A stretch of 64,000 nucleotides of DNA, from contig NWQL01000005.1 in the NCBI GenBank assembly GCA_002798175.1, forward strand, positions 294,303 to 358,302. Direction: 5' to 3'. Both the position numbers and the translations under genes were made by a program. Positions 49,639-60,054 of this stretch are shown piece by piece. The notes below the pieces were generated by a model. That model was not told where the DNA came from, did no database searches, and saw nothing but the letters and a program-made list of their open reading frames with translations. The first letter of the stretch is position 1; every line of letters starts with the position of its first letter. The stretch is from Lysobacteraceae bacterium NML91-0213. GTDB taxonomy: Bacteria > Pseudomonadota > Gammaproteobacteria > Xanthomonadales > Xanthomonadaceae.

Positions 49639-50885
49639 TCGCGCATCGCCCGCGCAAGCGTCTCCACCATCGTCCGTTCCTCCAACGACAGCAGCGGGTT
49701 CCAGACGTCGAAGATCAGCACCACGCGCAACTGGTCACTGTCGTTGCGGGCCTCGTGTTCGATGGTGTCGTCGAACACGAACACCTCGCCCGGCGTCCAG
49801 CCACGACGGTCGTAGCCGACCCGGAAACTGCAGTCCGGCGGCACCACCAGCGGCAGGTGCGCCACCAGCCGTGCATTGGTCTCGCCGGTATGCGGCGGGA
49901 TGTGCGTGTGCGGCGCGAGCGCGGAGAACATCGCGTTCGGGCATAACCCGGCGATCGACACCGCGTCCACTTCCGCCAGTGCCGCGGCGGTGGCTGGACA
50001 GCGCGCGATGTTATCGGCCACCGGCTCGCCGTGTGCCCACAGGTGGAACGAGCTCCAGTCGCGCGAGTGGTTCAGCGCCTGCCACTGGTTGACGGGCTGG
50101 TCGGCGCGGAAGGCGATGTAGGGCTGGAAGCCGTCGAGCTGCCCGGCCACCAGCGCCTCGAGCTCGGCGCGGATGTCGCCGGTGCGGGCCTCGAGCGCGG
50201 GAATCCATGGAAACAGCTCGCGATCATGGAACGGCTGTGCCGGCAGCCGCGGCACGTGCAGCTGGTTGCAGTCGGACGGATAGGGCCGCGTGCGCCCGGC
50301 CAGGATCGAGACCGCCTCGTCCCAGCGCCCGGCGGCCGCCGGTGCCACCGCCCGGCGGGGCGCCGCGACCGCGTGCGACAGGAAGGCCTCGAGTTCCTCG
50401 GCGTCGCGCGCGACCATCTCCCGGGCGTGCGCAAGCCGGCGTCGCAGTGCCGGCGGCCATTGCGGTTCGGGTGGCGCGACCTTCAGCGCATCGCGGAACA
50501 CTGCGGCGGCCGCGCGGGTGCGACGTTCGCGTTCGAGGAATTCCGCCCTGGCCAGCAACGCGGGCAGGAAATACGCGTCCAGCGCCAGCGCGGCCTGGAT
50601 GGCCGCCCACTCCTGCGCGGTATCGCCAAGATCGCGGTGCACCACCGCCTCGGTGAGCGCCAGCATCGGGTCGCCCGGGGCAGCCGCGCGGGCGGTTTCC
50701 AGCAGCTCCAGGGCGACGCGGCCGTCACCGCGCTGGTGGGCATGCACGCCCAGGCTGAAAAGCGCCTGCACGTTGCCGGGGTCGAGGGCGCGCACCTGCG
50801 ACCACAGGCGTTCGGCCTCGTGCCAGCGGCGCGCGCTCGCCGCGCTGCCGGCGGCGGCGATCAGGGCCTGCAGTTGTTCGCTCAC
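49614..50885 (-). CDS. TPR-repeat aspartyl/asparaginyl beta-hydroxylase
   Basis: A 423-aa fusion: TPRs in about residues 10-160, a linker, and an Asp_Arg_Hydrox-type domain (about 230-420). [21 protein letters not shown] (326-346; shown by its His and Arg residues), DDTIEHEA with the distal His, and [12 protein letters not shown] with the 2-oxoglutarate-binding Arg are as in LpxO/BlpO-like hydroxylases. It would hydroxylate Asp or Asn of a protein, or a lipid as LpxO does. The start is GTG 50885 (ATG in the other frame hits a stop at once). Divergent from glmS, overlapping the sulfotransferase gene at its 3' end. Confidence 0.9.
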   Translation of the reverse strand: MSEQLQALIAAAGSAASARRWHEAERLWSQVRALDPGNVQALFSLGVHAHQRGDGRVALELLETARAAAPGDPMLALTEAVVHRDLGDTAQEWAAIQAALALDAYFLPALLARAEFLERERRTRAAAAVFRDALKVAPPEPQWPPALRRRLAHAREMVARDAEELEAFLSHAVAAPRRAVAPAAAGRWDEAVSILAGRTRPYPSDCNQLHVPRLPAQPFHDRELFPWIPALEARTGDIRAELEALVAGQLDGFQPYIAFRADQPVNQWQALNHSRDWSSFHLWAHGEPVADNIARCPATAAALAEVDAVSIAGLCPNAMFSALAPHTHIPPHTGETNARLVAHLPLVVPPDCSFRVGYDRRGWTPGEVFVFDDTIEHEARNDSDQLRVVLIFDVWNPLLSLEERTMVETLARAMRDYRGAADS

Positions 50886-50978
50886 ATGGCGTCCCCGGCC
50901 GTGGCATGCGCCCGATTCTAGGCATGTCGGGGACGGATTGGACAGCACCCGTGCAGCCGGCCCGGGGCGGAGCTGCCC

Positions 50979-50984
50979 TACAAT
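50979..50984 (+). promoter_or_regulatory. Candidate minus-10 box of glmS
   Basis: TACAAT, five of six consensus bases, lies 26 bases before the glmS ATG. No matching minus-35 was found, and no glmS ribozyme fold is apparent in the short leader. Confidence 0.45.
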
Positions 50985-51010
50985 GCACGGTCAGTCGAAG
51001 GAGCTTGCCC

Positions 51011-52840
51011 ATGTGTGGAATCGTCGGTGCCGTCGCCGGTCGTGACGTCGTGCCGGTCCTCGTCGAGGGCCTGAAGCGGCTGGAGTACCGCGGCTACGAT
51101 TCGGCCGGCATCGCGGTGCGGGCCGATGGGCAGATGCGCCGGGTGCGCCGTACCGGGCGGGTGGCGGAGATGGCTGGCGCGGCGCAGGCCGAGGGCTTCG
51201 AGGCGACGCTCGGCATCGGCCATACCCGCTGGGCCACCCACGGCGGGGTCACCGAGTCCAACGCGCATCCGCATGTCAGCGATGGCGTGGCGCTGGTGCA
51301 CAACGGCATCATCGAGAACCACGAAGAGCAGCGCGAACGCCTCGTCGGGCTGGGCTACAGCTTCGAATCGCAGACCGATACCGAAGTCATCGCCCACCTG
51401 ATCCACCACCACCTCGACCAGGGCCTGGAACTGCTGGCCGCCGTGCAGGCCGCCACCCGCGAGCTCCACGGTGCCTACGCGCTTGCGGTGATCAGCCGCG
51501 ATGCGCCCGACACCATGATCTGCGCGCGCATGGGCTGCCCGCTGCTGGTGGGGCTGGGCGAGGGCGAGAACTTCATCGCTTCCGATGTCTCGGCGATCAT
51601 CCAGGCCACCCGCCGGGTACTGTTCCTCGAGGAAGGCGACACCGCGCGCGTGACCCGCGACGGCGTCGAGGTCTTCGACGGCGAGGGCGCGCCCGTGCAG
51701 CGCGACGAGCACCTGTCCGACGTGTCGCTGGCTTCGCTGGAACTCGGCCCGCACCGGCACTTCATGCAGAAGGAGATCCACGAACAGCCGCGCGCGGTCG
51801 CCGACACCATGGAAGCGATCATCGACGCCGCGGCGTTCGAACCGACCCTGTTCGGCGCCGATGCCGCCGGGGTGTTCGAGGGCATCGAAGGCGTGCAGAT
51901 CCTCGCCTGTGGGACCAGCTACTACGCCGGTTCGGTCGCGCGCTACTGGATCGAGGCGATCGCCGGGCTGCCATGCAGCGTCGAGATCGCCAGCGAATAC
52001 CGCTACCGCAAGGCGGTGGCGAATCCGAAGCACCTGATCGTCACCATCTCGCAGTCGGGCGAAACGCTCGACACCATGGAGGCGCTGAAGTACGCGAAGT
52101 CGCTGGGCCACGAGCGCACGCTGTCGATCTGCAACGTGCCCGAAAGCGCGATTCCGCGCGCCAGCCGGCTGGTGTTCTACACCCGCGCCGGCGCCGAGAT
52201 CGGCGTCGCCTCGACCAAGGCCTTCACCACGCAGCTGGTCGGCCTGTTCGCGCTCGCGGCGACGCTGGCCCGGCTCAACGGCCAGCTCGATGCCGATACT
52301 GAGGCCGGGTACATCGAAGCCCTGCGCCATCTGCCGGGCAGCGTGCAGCATGCGTTGAACCTGGAGCCGCAGATCGCGCTCTGGGCCGAGCGCTTCGCCT
52401 CCAGGGACAACGCGTTGTTCCTCGGCCGCGGCGTGCACTACCCGATCGCGCTGGAAGGCGCGCTCAAGCTCAAGGAGATCTCCTACATCCACGCCGAGGC
52501 CTATCCGGCCGGCGAGCTCAAGCACGGGCCGCTGGCGCTGGTGGACGCGGAGATGCCGGTGGTGGTGATCGCGCCGAAGGACGGGCTGCTGGAGAAGGTG
52601 AAATCCAACATGCAGGAAGTGCGCGCGCGCGGCGGCGAGCTGTTCGTGTTCACCGATGCCGACAGCAACTTCGGCCCCAGCGAAGGCGTGCACGTGATCC
52701 GCACCCCGCGCCATGTCGGCGTGCTGAGCCCGATCGTGCACACCATCCCGGTGCAGCTGCTGGCCTACCACACCGCGCTGGCACGCGGCACCGATGTCGA
52801 CAAGCCGCGCAACCTCGCCAAGAGCGTGACCGTCGAGTAA
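51011..52840 (+). CDS. glmS: Glucosamine-6-phosphate synthase (glutamine-fructose-6-P transaminase)
   Basis: The 609-aa enzyme, same length as E. coli GlmS, converts fructose-6-phosphate and glutamine to glucosamine-6-phosphate, the first step towards UDP-GlcNAc. Cys2 is the glutaminase nucleophile ([10 protein letters not shown]). GHTRWATHG and the C-terminal SIS domains with [11 protein letters not shown] (about 345) and [12 protein letters not shown] are visible. It feeds GlmU, encoded 20 kb to the left. Confidence 0.96.
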   Translation: MCGIVGAVAGRDVVPVLVEGLKRLEYRGYDSAGIAVRADGQMRRVRRTGRVAEMAGAAQAEGFEATLGIGHTRWATHGGVTESNAHPHVSDGVALVHNGIIENHEEQRERLVGLGYSFESQTDTEVIAHLIHHHLDQGLELLAAVQAATRELHGAYALAVISRDAPDTMICARMGCPLLVGLGEGENFIASDVSAIIQATRRVLFLEEGDTARVTRDGVEVFDGEGAPVQRDEHLSDVSLASLELGPHRHFMQKEIHEQPRAVADTMEAIIDAAAFEPTLFGADAAGVFEGIEGVQILACGTSYYAGSVARYWIEAIAGLPCSVEIASEYRYRKAVANPKHLIVTISQSGETLDTMEALKYAKSLGHERTLSICNVPESAIPRASRLVFYTRAGAEIGVASTKAFTTQLVGLFALAATLARLNGQLDADTEAGYIEALRHLPGSVQHALNLEPQIALWAERFASRDNALFLGRGVHYPIALEGALKLKEISYIHAEAYPAGELKHGPLALVDAEMPVVVIAPKDGLLEKVKSNMQEVRARGGELFVFTDADSNFGPSEGVHVIRTPRHVGVLSPIVHTIPVQLLAYHTALARGTDVDKPRNLAKSVTVE

Positions 52841-52864
52841 CCGCCGGCGACGTCGTCCCTCGCG

Positions 52865-55180
52865 CTAGCGGTCCGCCGCCGGCGCGATGGCGCCGTGGTG
52901 CGCCTGCGTTGCGCGCACGGTACCGGCCGCGCGCTCGATCGAGGCAAGCAGGTCGACCAGCATCGGAATCGACACCGGCTTGACCAGGTGATGGTCGAAG
53001 CCGGCGGTGAATGCACGCTCGCGGTCCTGGGCCTGGCCCCAGCCGGTCAGCGCGACCAGTGGCGTGCGGATCCCGCGCCTGCGCAGGGCGCGCGCCACTT
53101 CGTAGCCGGTGAGGTGGGGCATCCCGATGTCGAGGATCGCCACGTCCGGGTCGACATCGTCGAACCCACGCAGCGCATCTCCACCGTTGTCGAACAGGCG
53201 AACCTCGGCGCCGAACAGGCGCAGGGCCTCGGCGAGGCTGCTGCCGACGTCCGCGTCGTCGTCGGCAAGCAGCACGCGCAGCGCGAGCCGGGCATGGCCG
53301 CCGGGTTCGATCGTGGGCAACGGGTTCGCGCCCGCGCCGTGCAGTGGCAGTTCCAGGCTGAAGGTGCTTCCGTGCCCCGGCCCCTCGCTGAAGGCGTCCA
53401 GCGTTCCGCCGTGCAGCAGCGCCAGGCGCCGCGCCAGCCCCAGGCCGATGCCCAGCCCGCCCTGGTGGGATGCGCGCGTGCGCTCGCCGCGGCTGAACAT
53501 CTCGAACAGCCGCGGGATCTCCGCCGGGTCCATGCCCAGGCCGGCGTCGGTCACCGACAGCGTCAGCGCGGCGTCGGCCACGCGTGCGCGCAGCACGATG
53601 CTGCCTTCGGGCGCCGAGTACCGGGCCGCGTTGTTGAGCAGGTTGCCCAGGATCTGCGCCAGCCGCACGCGGTCGCCGTGCACCACCACCGGCTCCGCCG
53701 GAAGGTCGAGCGTCAGCTGGTGCCTGCCGGCATCGATCACCGGCCGCGCGGCCTCGACCGCGCTGTCGACGACCTCCGCAAGCGACACCGGTTCCACCTG
53801 CAGCGACAGCGTGCCGCGGGTGATGCGCGAGACCTCCATCAGGTCGTCGACCAGCCGCACCAGGTGGTCCACCTGGCGTTCCATCATCGAGTGGATGCGC
53901 GCCTGCGGGCCGTCCGGCTCGGTGCTCGCGCGCAGGATCTCCAGCCCGTAGCGCATCGGCGCCAGCGGGTTGCGCAGCTCGTGCGACAGCGTGGCCAGGA
54001 AGTCGTCCTTGGCACGGTCGGCCTCGGCGAGGCGCTGTGCGTGCTCGTGGATGATCTGCTCGGCGGCCTGGCGTTCGGTGATGTCGCGGGTGGTGCCGGC
54101 GACGGCAACCACCGTGCCGGACGCATCCAGCACCGGGGCGAAGATGTAGTCGTAGATGCGCCGGCCGTTGGTACCGGTGAACGGGATCTCGCCGCGGATC
54201 GGCGCGCGCGTGGCGATCACCTCGGCGAGTTCGCGGTCATGCATGTCGGCATGCCACTGCTCGTAGCCCAGGTCCGTCCAGGTCTTGCCGCGTACCTCGT
54301 CGGTGCCCCACACGCGCAGAAGCGCCTGGTTGGCGTACATCGCGCGGTGGTCGGTGCCGAACACGTAGACGAAGTCGGGCGTGTTGTCGAGCGCGGTCTC
54401 GTAGATGCGGCGCTGGTATTCGGATTCCGCCGCCAGCCGCTCGCGGTCCTGTTCGGCGTGCAGGCGCGCGGTGACGTCGCGGAAGTACACCGAGATGCCT
54501 TCCGGCGCGGGATACACGGTGACCTCGTACCAGCCGTCCAGCCCGGGATAGAACGCGGTGAACGTCGTCGCACGGCGCTCGCGCATCGTGCGCCGGTAGT
54601 GCTCGCCGAAGGTCAGGCTCGCCGAACCGGGGAAGCGCTCCCAGATGACCGCGCCGTCCAGCGAGCCCGGTTCTGCGCGCAGGATGCGATGGGCTTCGGG
54701 GTTGACGTAGCTGAAGCGCCATCGCCGGTCGAGCGTGAACACCCCCTCGGTCATCGAATCGAGGATCGCCATCGAGCCCTGGCGTCGCCCGGTGGCCGCG
54801 TCCTCCAGCTGGTGGACGATGTACTGCACGGCGCCGTCGTCGGCGAGCACCGGCGTGTTGACCACCGTCCAGTAGCGTTCCTCGAAGCGGCCGGAGGCAC
54901 GGTCGACGATGTCGAACCGCTGCTCGTGCTGGTCGGGGGCGCGGCTGCGGATCACCCGTTCGAACGAGGCCCGCAGCGCTTCGATGCCTCCCTGCGATGG
55001 CTCCGGTTCGCCGAACAGTTCGAACAGGGGACGTCCGGTCACATGGCCGGGCTCCGCCGACATCGCCCGCAGTGACCGGCTCATCGCCACCACCGGGAAA
55101 CCGGGTTCAGCGCCCAGGACCGCAAGATGGCCCGGCAGGGTGTCGAAGATGCGCAGGACGTCGTGGGAAGCGATGGACAC
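52865..55180 (-). CDS. Hybrid PAS sensor histidine kinase with C-terminal receiver
   Basis: A 771-aa soluble kinase with no membrane helices. Three PAS-like domains span about residues 1-370 (VTLYPAPEGISVYFRDVT and VVAVAGTTRDITER close two of them, the latter with PAC signature), followed by a HisKA domain with FLATLSHELRNPLAP (His near 399), an ATPase domain with GLGIGLGLARRLALLHGG, and a receiver with Asp near 683 (DVAILDIGMP). It starts at GTG 55180 with GGGAG upstream. The attached receiver implies a phosphorelay; no separate output regulator is adjacent. It is divergent from the Pat-type gene. Confidence 0.92.
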   Translation of the reverse strand: MSIASHDVLRIFDTLPGHLAVLGAEPGFPVVAMSRSLRAMSAEPGHVTGRPLFELFGEPEPSQGGIEALRASFERVIRSRAPDQHEQRFDIVDRASGRFEERYWTVVNTPVLADDGAVQYIVHQLEDAATGRRQGSMAILDSMTEGVFTLDRRWRFSYVNPEAHRILRAEPGSLDGAVIWERFPGSASLTFGEHYRRTMRERRATTFTAFYPGLDGWYEVTVYPAPEGISVYFRDVTARLHAEQDRERLAAESEYQRRIYETALDNTPDFVYVFGTDHRAMYANQALLRVWGTDEVRGKTWTDLGYEQWHADMHDRELAEVIATRAPIRGEIPFTGTNGRRIYDYIFAPVLDASGTVVAVAGTTRDITERQAAEQIIHEHAQRLAEADRAKDDFLATLSHELRNPLAPMRYGLEILRASTEPDGPQARIHSMMERQVDHLVRLVDDLMEVSRITRGTLSLQVEPVSLAEVVDSAVEAARPVIDAGRHQLTLDLPAEPVVVHGDRVRLAQILGNLLNNAARYSAPEGSIVLRARVADAALTLSVTDAGLGMDPAEIPRLFEMFSRGERTRASHQGGLGIGLGLARRLALLHGGTLDAFSEGPGHGSTFSLELPLHGAGANPLPTIEPGGHARLALRVLLADDDADVGSSLAEALRLFGAEVRLFDNGGDALRGFDDVDPDVAILDIGMPHLTGYEVARALRRRGIRTPLVALTGWGQAQDRERAFTAGFDHHLVKPVSIPMLVDLLASIERAAGTVRATQAHHGAIAPAADR

Positions 55181-55336
55181 GGTGCGGAACTCCCGGAAGC
55201 AGGGTACGTGAGCACGCGTGCGCGGGCCGCGCATCCGGTCCGGCCGGCGCAACGCTGCAGCGTGTACCTGCGATGTGGCCAGGCCGTGCGATCGGGCAGT
55301 GTATCGTCGGGCCGGACCTTCCGTGAGCGGACGCGC

Positions 55337-58045
55337 ATGAGCACGTATGGACTCGGTTCCGTTTTCCATCCCCGGTCGGTGGCGGTCATCGGCGCCAGCC
55401 CGCGCGAGCGTTCGGTGGGCCGCATCGTGCTGCGCAACCTGCGCGAGGCCGGCTTTGCCGGGCACGTGGGCGTGGTCAATCCGCGCCATCGCGAGATCGA
55501 CGGCATCGCCACCGCGGCAGGCATCGCCGCGCTGGGCTGGGTGCCGGAGCTGGTGGTGGTGAGCACGCCGCCGGCGATGGTGCCGCGCGCGGTCGCCGAT
55601 GCCGCGGCGGCAGGGGTCCGGGCGGCGATCGTGGTCACCGCAGGGCTCGGTCAGGGGCCGGGCTCGCTTGCCGAGGAACTCGCCCGCGTGGCCCGGCCGT
55701 CCGGGCTGCGCGTGGTCGGCCCCAACTGCCTTGGGGTGATGTCGCCGCATGCACGCCTCAATGCAAGCTTCGCCGCGCATCCGGCCGCGCCGGGCGACCT
55801 CGCGCTGGTGTCGCAGTCCGGCGCGATCGCGGTCGGCATGGTCGAGTGGGGGCTGGCGCGCTCGGTGGGGTTCTCGGCGGTGGTGTCGATGGGCGATGCG
55901 CTGGATGTCGACTTCGGCGACCTGCTCGACCATTTCGCGCTCGACCCGCGCACCCGCGCGATCCTTCTGTATGTCGAATCGATCCGCAATGCGCGCAAGT
56001 TCATGTCGGCCGCGCGTGCCGCGGCGCGCGCCAAACCCGTGGTGGTGGTGAAGTCGGGCCGGCATGCCGCCGGTGCGCGCGCCGCCGCCACCCACACAGG
56101 TGCACTGGCCGGCTCCGACGCGGTCTACGACGCCGCGTTCCGGCGCGCCGGGCTGCTGCGCGTGCATGCGCTCGACGAGCTGTTCGCCGCCGCGGAAACC
56201 CTGCGCCATGTGCGCGGTACGCCGGGGCGCCGGCTCGGCGTGCTGACCAACGGCGGGGGCGTCGGCGTGCTGGCGGTGGACACCCTGTCGGATCTCGGCG
56301 GTACGGTCGCGACGCTGTCGGCGGACACCATCAGCCGCCTCGACGGCGTGCTCCCGGGCACCTGGTCGCGTGCCAATCCGGTCGACATCGTCGGCGATGC
56401 CGACGGCGCCCGCTACACCGCCGCGCTCGAGGCGATGCTCGCCGACCCCCACACCGATGCGGTGCTGACGATGAACGTGCCGACCGCGCTGTCGTCGGCC
56501 TCGGAGGCCGCGAACGCGGTTGTCGACGTGCTCGGCCGCCGCCGCGGTCGCGCCGCCGACAAGCCGGTGTTCGCGGTGTGGCTGGGCAGGCAGCAGGATG
56601 CGATCGACACCCTGGACGCCGCCAACGTCCCCACCTACGCCACCGAGGCCGACGCGGTACGCGGTTTCATGTACCTGGTGCGCCACCAGGAGGCGCAGGA
56701 TGCGCTGAGGGAGACACCGCCCAGCCTGCCGGAGGACTTCGCTGCCGATGCCGACGCGGCGCAGGCGGTCATCACCGAAGCGGTGGCCGCCGGCAACGAA
56801 TGGCTGGATCCGTTGCAGGTCGCGCGGCTGTTTGCCGCCTACGGCATCCCGATCACCCCGGTCGTGCGTGCCGCCGATGCGGATGCCGCGGCCCAGGCCG
56901 CCGGGGCGCTGCTGGCGCAGGGCCAGGCGGTGGTGGTCAAGATCCTTTCGCCCGACATCCAGCACAAATCCGACGTCGACGGCGTGCGCCTGGGCCTGGT
57001 CAGCGCCGATGCGGTGCGCGAGGCCGCGGCCGGCATCCTGCAGCGCGCACGCGAACGCCAGCCGCAGGCGCGCATCGATGGCGTCACCGTGCAGCCGATG
57101 GTGGTGCGGCCGAAGAGCCGCGAGCTGATCTGCGGCATCGCCGACGATGCAACCTTCGGGCCGGTCATCGTGTTCGGCCGTGGCGGCACCGCGGTCGAGG
57201 TGATCGACGACAAGGCGCTGGCGCTGCCGCCGCTGGACCTGCGGCTGGCGCATGAGCTGATCGGGCGCACCCGGGTGTCACGCATCCTGAAAGCCTATCG
57301 GGACGTGCCGGCGGCCGATACCGATGCCGTCGCACTGGTGCTGGTGAAGCTCGCGCAGCTGGCCGCGGACCTGCCGCAGGTGCGCGAACTCGACATCAAC
57401 CCGCTGTTGGCCGACCGCGACGGGGTGGTCGCCGTCGATGCGCGGGTGCGGATCGCGCCGACCGTTCCGCTGCACAAGGGCCCGGGCCATCCGCGGTTCG
57501 CGGTGCGGCCGTATCCGAAGGAATGGGAGCGCACCATCGCGCTTGCCGATGGACGCGAGGTGTTCGTGCGCCCGGTGCGACCCGAGGACGAGGCGATGTT
57601 CCGCGCGTTCTTCGCCCACGTCACCACCGAGGACCTGCGCCTGCGCTTCTTCAGCGCGGTGCGCCATTTCAGCCACGAGTTCATCGCCCGGCTGACCCAG
57701 CTCGACTATGCGCGCGCGATCGCGCTGGTGATGATCGACCCCGGCAGCGGCGAAATGCTCGGCGCGGTGCGCCTGCTGGCCGATGCGGACTTCGACCGTG
57801 GCGAGTACGGGATCCTGGTGCGGTCCGACCTCAAGGGCCAGGGCATCGGCTGGCGGCTGATGCGGCTGATGATCGAGTACGCGCACTGGCTGGGGTTGCG
57901 CGTGGTCGAGGGCCAGGTGCTGCGCGAGAACCGCACGATGATCGCGATGTGCCGGCAGCTCGGCTTCGAGGTGCTGCCCGAGCCCGACGATGCCACCCTG
58001 GTGCGGGTGGTGCTGCCGATCGGGCCGCTGCCGCCGGGCAGCTGA
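55337..58045 (+). CDS. Pat-type protein lysine acetyltransferase (acyl-CoA synthetase-like plus GNAT)
   Basis: A 902-aa protein: an NDP-forming acyl-CoA synthetase-like region with a CoA-binding Rossmann domain (VAVIGASPRERSVGR, about 16-30) and succinyl-CoA ligase-like part, an ATP-grasp_5 domain (about 490-710), and a C-terminal GNAT domain (about 740-895, with RSDLKGQGIGWRLMRLMIEYA). This is the organisation of Salmonella Pat and related enzymes, which acetylate and inhibit metabolic enzymes such as acetyl-CoA synthetase; the synthetase part is non-catalytic in Pat and regulatory. The frame is open upstream, but ATG 55337 fits the conserved start MSTYGLGSVFHPRSVAV. Confidence 0.9.
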   Translation: MSTYGLGSVFHPRSVAVIGASPRERSVGRIVLRNLREAGFAGHVGVVNPRHREIDGIATAAGIAALGWVPELVVVSTPPAMVPRAVADAAAAGVRAAIVVTAGLGQGPGSLAEELARVARPSGLRVVGPNCLGVMSPHARLNASFAAHPAAPGDLALVSQSGAIAVGMVEWGLARSVGFSAVVSMGDALDVDFGDLLDHFALDPRTRAILLYVESIRNARKFMSAARAAARAKPVVVVKSGRHAAGARAAATHTGALAGSDAVYDAAFRRAGLLRVHALDELFAAAETLRHVRGTPGRRLGVLTNGGGVGVLAVDTLSDLGGTVATLSADTISRLDGVLPGTWSRANPVDIVGDADGARYTAALEAMLADPHTDAVLTMNVPTALSSASEAANAVVDVLGRRRGRAADKPVFAVWLGRQQDAIDTLDAANVPTYATEADAVRGFMYLVRHQEAQDALRETPPSLPEDFAADADAAQAVITEAVAAGNEWLDPLQVARLFAAYGIPITPVVRAADADAAAQAAGALLAQGQAVVVKILSPDIQHKSDVDGVRLGLVSADAVREAAAGILQRARERQPQARIDGVTVQPMVVRPKSRELICGIADDATFGPVIVFGRGGTAVEVIDDKALALPPLDLRLAHELIGRTRVSRILKAYRDVPAADTDAVALVLVKLAQLAADLPQVRELDINPLLADRDGVVAVDARVRIAPTVPLHKGPGHPRFAVRPYPKEWERTIALADGREVFVRPVRPEDEAMFRAFFAHVTTEDLRLRFFSAVRHFSHEFIARLTQLDYARAIALVMIDPGSGEMLGAVRLLADADFDRGEYGILVRSDLKGQGIGWRLMRLMIEYAHWLGLRVVEGQVLRENRTMIAMCRQLGFEVLPEPDDATLVRVVLPIGPLPPGS

Positions 58046-58058
58046 GTTCCTTCCCCCC

Positions 58059-58094
58059 GCGGCGGTGACGGCAGGTTGCAGCCATCACCGCCGC
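58059..58094. terminator. Inverted repeat between convergent genes
   Basis: GCGGCGGTGA and TCACCGCCGC form a 10-bp perfect stem (11 with the flanking C-G pair) around a 16-base loop, immediately after the Pat-type gene and before the stop of the small gene on the other strand. Confidence 0.62.
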
Positions 58095-58108
58095 GTCCGG
58101 GCGGATGT

Positions 58109-58387
<279 letters not shown>

Positions 58388-58480
58388 TCAACGCCGGGAC
58401 GCATCAACGTCATGCTCGTCGAACCGTGCCGGCCCCACTCCGCCACGCACGTGCGTCGAACCGCGGCGGATAATGGCCCG

Positions 58481-59548
58481 GTGCGCAAGATCCTCCACAT
58501 CGACATGGACGCCTTCTACGCCTCCGTCGAGCAGCGTGACGACCCCGCGCTGCGCGGGCGCCCGGTGGTGGTGGCCTGGCGCGGCCTGCGCTCGGTGGTG
58601 TGCGCGGCGTCCTACGAGGCGCGCCGCTACGGCATCCGCTCGGCGATGCCCGCGGTGCGCGCGGAACGGCTGTGCCCGGACGCGGTGTTCGTGCCACCCG
58701 ACTTCGCCCGTTACAAGGCGGTGTCGAAGCAGGTGCGCGCAATTTTCCACCAGCACACCGACCTGGTCGAACCGCTGTCGCTGGACGAGGCCTATCTCGA
58801 CGTCACCGCACCGAAGATCGCCGCGCCCAGCGCCACCGCGACCGCCGAGCGCATCCGCACGCAGATCCGCGAGGAAACCGCGCTGACCGCATCGGCCGGG
58901 GTGGCGCCGAACAAGTTCATCGCCAAGATCGCGTCGGACTGGAACAAGCCGGATGGGCTGTTCGTCGTGCGGCCGTCGCAGGTCACGGCATTCCTCACCG
59001 ACCTGCCGGTGGGCCGAATCCCCGGCGTCGGCAGGGTCATGCAGGGCAGGCTGGCCGAACTCGGTGTGGCCACCGTCGGTGACCTGCGTGCGCTGCCGCT
59101 CGACCAGCTGGTGATGCGCTTCGGCGCCTGGGGGCGGCGCCTGCACGAGCGCGCCCGCGGCATCGACGAGCGCCCGGTGGAGCCCGACCAGCCGGTGCAG
59201 TCGATCTCCTCGGAAGACACCTTTGCCGAGGACCTGCCGCTGGACGCCCTGGAACCGCGCATCCATGAACTTGCCGGCAGGACGTGGGCGGCCACCGCGC
59301 GCACCGGGCGGGTCGGCCGCACGGTGGTGCTCAAGCTCAAGACCGCGCAGTTCCGCATCCTTACCCGCAGCCTGACGCCGGACACGCCGCCGTGCTCGGC
59401 CGCGGAGCTTGCGGCGATCGCCAGCGCGTTGCGCCACCGCGTGGCGCTGCCGGCCAGCACGCGCTACCGGCTGGTGGGCGTGGGCCTGTCGGGATTCCGC
59501 GAGCGCGAGGAACTGCCGGGCCAGCGCGAACTGTTCAGCGTCGCCTGA
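58481..59548 (+). CDS. dinB: DNA polymerase IV (error-prone, Y family)
   Basis: A 355-aa translesion polymerase (E. coli DinB has 351). Metal-binding HIDMDAFYASVE is at about residues 6-17, SLDEAYLDVT with the second catalytic acidic pair at about 100, and the little-finger domain follows from about 240. The start is GTG 58481; six bases separate it from a GATAAT box (58469-58474), which would give a leaderless or nearly leaderless mRNA. An earlier ATG (58411) would add 24 unconserved residues. No LexA-type SOS box was recognised at the promoter. Confidence 0.93.
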   Translation: MRKILHIDMDAFYASVEQRDDPALRGRPVVVAWRGLRSVVCAASYEARRYGIRSAMPAVRAERLCPDAVFVPPDFARYKAVSKQVRAIFHQHTDLVEPLSLDEAYLDVTAPKIAAPSATATAERIRTQIREETALTASAGVAPNKFIAKIASDWNKPDGLFVVRPSQVTAFLTDLPVGRIPGVGRVMQGRLAELGVATVGDLRALPLDQLVMRFGAWGRRLHERARGIDERPVEPDQPVQSISSEDTFAEDLPLDALEPRIHELAGRTWAATARTGRVGRTVVLKLKTAQFRILTRSLTPDTPPCSAAELAAIASALRHRVALPASTRYRLVGVGLSGFREREELPGQRELFSVA

Positions 59549-59551
59549 CGG

Positions 59552-59857
59552 TTACGCGTCGCCGGCCGGCGACCAGTCGAAGGCCAGCGTCTCGTCGCGC
59601 TCGAAGCGGCGCAGGTGGTTCTCGATCACCCGCTGCAGGCGGGCCTGCTCGTCGGCATCGGCGTGCTGCAGGCGGATGCGCACGGTTTCGCCGTCGACCT
59701 CGAAATCCGCGCCGCCCCCGGCTGTGAACGGCACATGGGCATGGCCGTCATGGTCGCGGCGGATCTCGAACTTGTGGCGCCAGTGGTTGCACAGCGTGCG
59801 CAGCAGGCGCGCGGGATCCGGTGATGCGATGACGGCGGTGGAAATGGGCTGGGACAT
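59552..59857 (-). CDS. DUF2218 domain-containing protein
   Basis: A 101-aa soluble protein of the DUF2218 family. The family pattern is visible: TAVIASPDPARLLRTLCNHWRHKFEI (first helix and HWxHKF; described by its His and Lys residues), VPFTAGGGADFEVDG and a final FERDETLAFDW. Function is unknown; relatives are often next to iron or siderophore genes, which is not the case here. ATG 59857 has GGAGA upstream. It is convergent with dinB at three bases. Confidence 0.83.
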   Translation of the reverse strand: MSQPISTAVIASPDPARLLRTLCNHWRHKFEIRRDHDGHAHVPFTAGGGADFEVDGETVRIRLQHADADEQARLQRVIENHLRRFERDETLAFDWSPAGDA

Positions 59858-60054
59858 GCGTCGTCTCCGGAAATGCAGGGTCAGCACCATACCGCGCGGC
59901 CACCGGACCCGCGCGGACCGGCACGCGAAGCTGTGTTCTGCTGTACCGGCACCGGCACCGGCACCAGCACCGGCGCTGCTGGTTGCACAGGGCACCCGGT
60001 GCGACGCCCGCGCAGGACGAATGCGAGAATGGCCCGCCGCACCGGCAGAGTTCC

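Noticed and set aside
50985..51010. glmS ribozyme in the glmS leader
   Set aside because: The leader is at most about 20 bases and lacks the ribozyme core. The ribozyme is known from Gram-positive bacteria, and this organism is a proteobacterium.
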